Positions 16,821-17,712 of a stretch of DNA of 17,712 nt are shown one piece after another. Numbering within the stretch: position 1 is the stretch's first letter; every line of letters starts with the position of its first letter. The notes beneath the pieces were generated by a model. The model was not told where the DNA came from. It made no database searches and saw only the letters and a program-made list of their open reading frames with translations. Both the position numbers and the translations under genes were made by a program. Source of the DNA: CAYMAX01 sp964388595 (GTDB lineage Bacteria > Bacteroidota > Bacteroidia > Bacteroidales > UBA932); NCBI GenBank assembly GCA_964388595.1, contig CAYMAX010000029.1, forward strand, positions 1 through 17,712, in the 5' to 3' direction.

Positions 16821-17712
16821 TTATTCCTTGAGTCTTTCGGCATTTTCTGCCACCTGGAGCTGGTCTATCACCTCTTGGATGGCACCATCCATAAAGACTG
16901 GAAGATTGTACATCGTATAGTTGATACGATGGTCAGTGACTCTTGATTGGGGATAATTGTAAGTACGAATCTTGGCAGAACGATCTCCTGTAGAGACCAT
17001 AGTCTTGCGTTTCTTGGACATCTCATTGAGATATTTCTCATATTCAAGATTATACAGACGTGTTCTGAGCTCTCCGAGAGCCTTGTCGTAGTTTTTGATT
17101 TGAGATTTTTCATCCTGACATTGTACCACGAGACCTGTCGGGATGTGAGTAAGTCTGATGGCAGAGTATGTGGTATTGACCGATTGACCTCCAGGACCTG
17201 ATGAACAGAAAGTATCTTTTCTGATATCATTCATATTTAACTCCACATCAAATTCGTCAGCTTCGGGAAGTACCACCACTGAAGCAGCTGAAGTATGAAC
17301 TCTTCCCTGAGTCTCAGTCTGAGGCACTCGCTGCACGCGATGAACTCCGCTTTCATATTTTAATATACCATAGACTCCTTGACCGGACACTTTGAATATC
17401 ACCTCTTTGAACCCTCCAGATGCTCCTTCCGACTGACTTGTAATCTCAAGCTTCCAACCCTTTCTCTCTACAAACTTAGCATACATTCTGAAAAGATCTC
17501 CGGCAAAAATAGCAGCCTCATCCCCTCCTGCTCCACCTCTAATCTCCATAATTGCATTTTTGTCGTCTTGAGGATCCTTGGGAATAAGCAATAACTTTAT
17601 TTCCTCCTCTTTAGATGGTATCTGTTCCTCTATCGAAGCGACTTCTTCTTTGGCCATCTCGCGCAATTCTTCGTCTTTTTCGATCCTCTGCCCCATGTTC
17701 CTTCCTTCCTGT
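16821..17712 (-). CDS. prfA: Peptide chain release factor 1 (N-terminus beyond right edge)
   Basis: Class I release factor that ends translation at UAA and UAG. The frame stays open through the ATG at 17696 to the right edge, and comparison with the family (about 360 residues, GGQ near 233 in E. coli) suggests some 60-70 N-terminal residues are missing, so that ATG is internal. Seen: ELREMAKEE of the coiled domain; GGAGGDEAAIF; the stop-codon-reading tripeptide Pro-Gln-Thr in RVPQTETQGRVHTSA (17316-17324), the PxT form of RF1 rather than the SPF of RF2; SSGPGGQSVN with the GGQ that triggers peptide release (17184-17192), whose Gln is the usual PrmC methylation site; and DHRINYTMYNLP near the end. 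It is convergent with uvrA and shows nothing abnormal. Confidence 0.97.
   Translation of the reverse strand, partial: QEGRNMGQRIEKDEELREMAKEEVASIEEQIPSKEEEIKLLLIPKDPQDDKNAIMEIRGGAGGDEAAIFAGDLFRMYAKFVERKGWKLEITSQSEGASGGFKEVIFKVSGQGVYGILKYESGVHRVQRVPQTETQGRVHTSAASVVVLPEADEFDVELNMNDIRKDTFCSSGPGGQSVNTTYSAIRLTHIPTGLVVQCQDEKSQIKNYDKALGELRTRLYNLEYEKYLNEMSKKRKTMVSTGDRSAKIRTYNYPQSRVTDHRINYTMYNLPVFMDGAIQEVIDQLQVAENAERLKE

Overview
The window is 17.7 kb of densely packed chromosomal housekeeping DNA, almost certainly from a member of the Bacteroidota and probably the order Bacteroidales. The pointers are a DUF4293 membrane protein (a family I know only from this phylum), promoter -7 boxes of the Bacteroidota type TAnnTTTG in both divergent intergenic gaps, and mostly A-rich rather than Shine-Dalgarno leaders. 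Bacteroidales-style versions of RF1, UvrA and the TPR protein agree. I cannot name the genus. There are no tRNA or rRNA genes, insertion sequences, phage genes or CRISPR arrays. No stretch longer than about 70 bases lacks a gene.

Layout: (1) 1-3919, plus strand: the C-terminal two thirds of a HerA-like DUF853 ATPase cut by the left edge, then a 958-residue YdiJ-like FAD/Fe-S oxidoreductase. (2) 3921-5676, minus strand: uridine phosphorylase (udp) followed 4 nt later by an AT-rich, highly divergent member of the SirB1/transglutaminase-like family. (3) 5745-6161, plus strand: the DUF4293 membrane protein, divergent from udp. (4) 6166-8863, minus strand: mtgA (peptidoglycan glycosyltransferase) whose end overlaps a secreted 670-residue TPR protein. 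(5) 8903-16815, plus strand: a four-gene run of a secreted M28-like peptidase homologue, uvrB, a long RelA/SpoT homologue (RSH) and uvrA. (6) 16821-17712, minus strand: release factor 1 (prfA), N-terminus beyond the right edge.

The most interesting unit is region 5. uvrB, rsh and uvrA overlap at both junctions (TTGA and ATGGATAG), so an alarmone enzyme is tightly coupled to both subunits of the nucleotide excision repair damage sensor. In that RSH the (p)ppGpp hydrolase site has lost several key residues while the synthetase site looks intact, which suggests a synthetase-biased enzyme. The M28 protein at the head of the run has lysine where the catalytic glutamate normally sits.

Regulatory architecture is also compact. 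The two divergent gaps each carry paired -7 boxes so close that the two promoters probably exclude each other. The three convergent junctions have gaps of 1, 4 and 5 nt, leaving no room for intergenic terminators. I found no obviously new multi-gene defence or mobile system; the novelty lies in variant enzymes and gene coupling.
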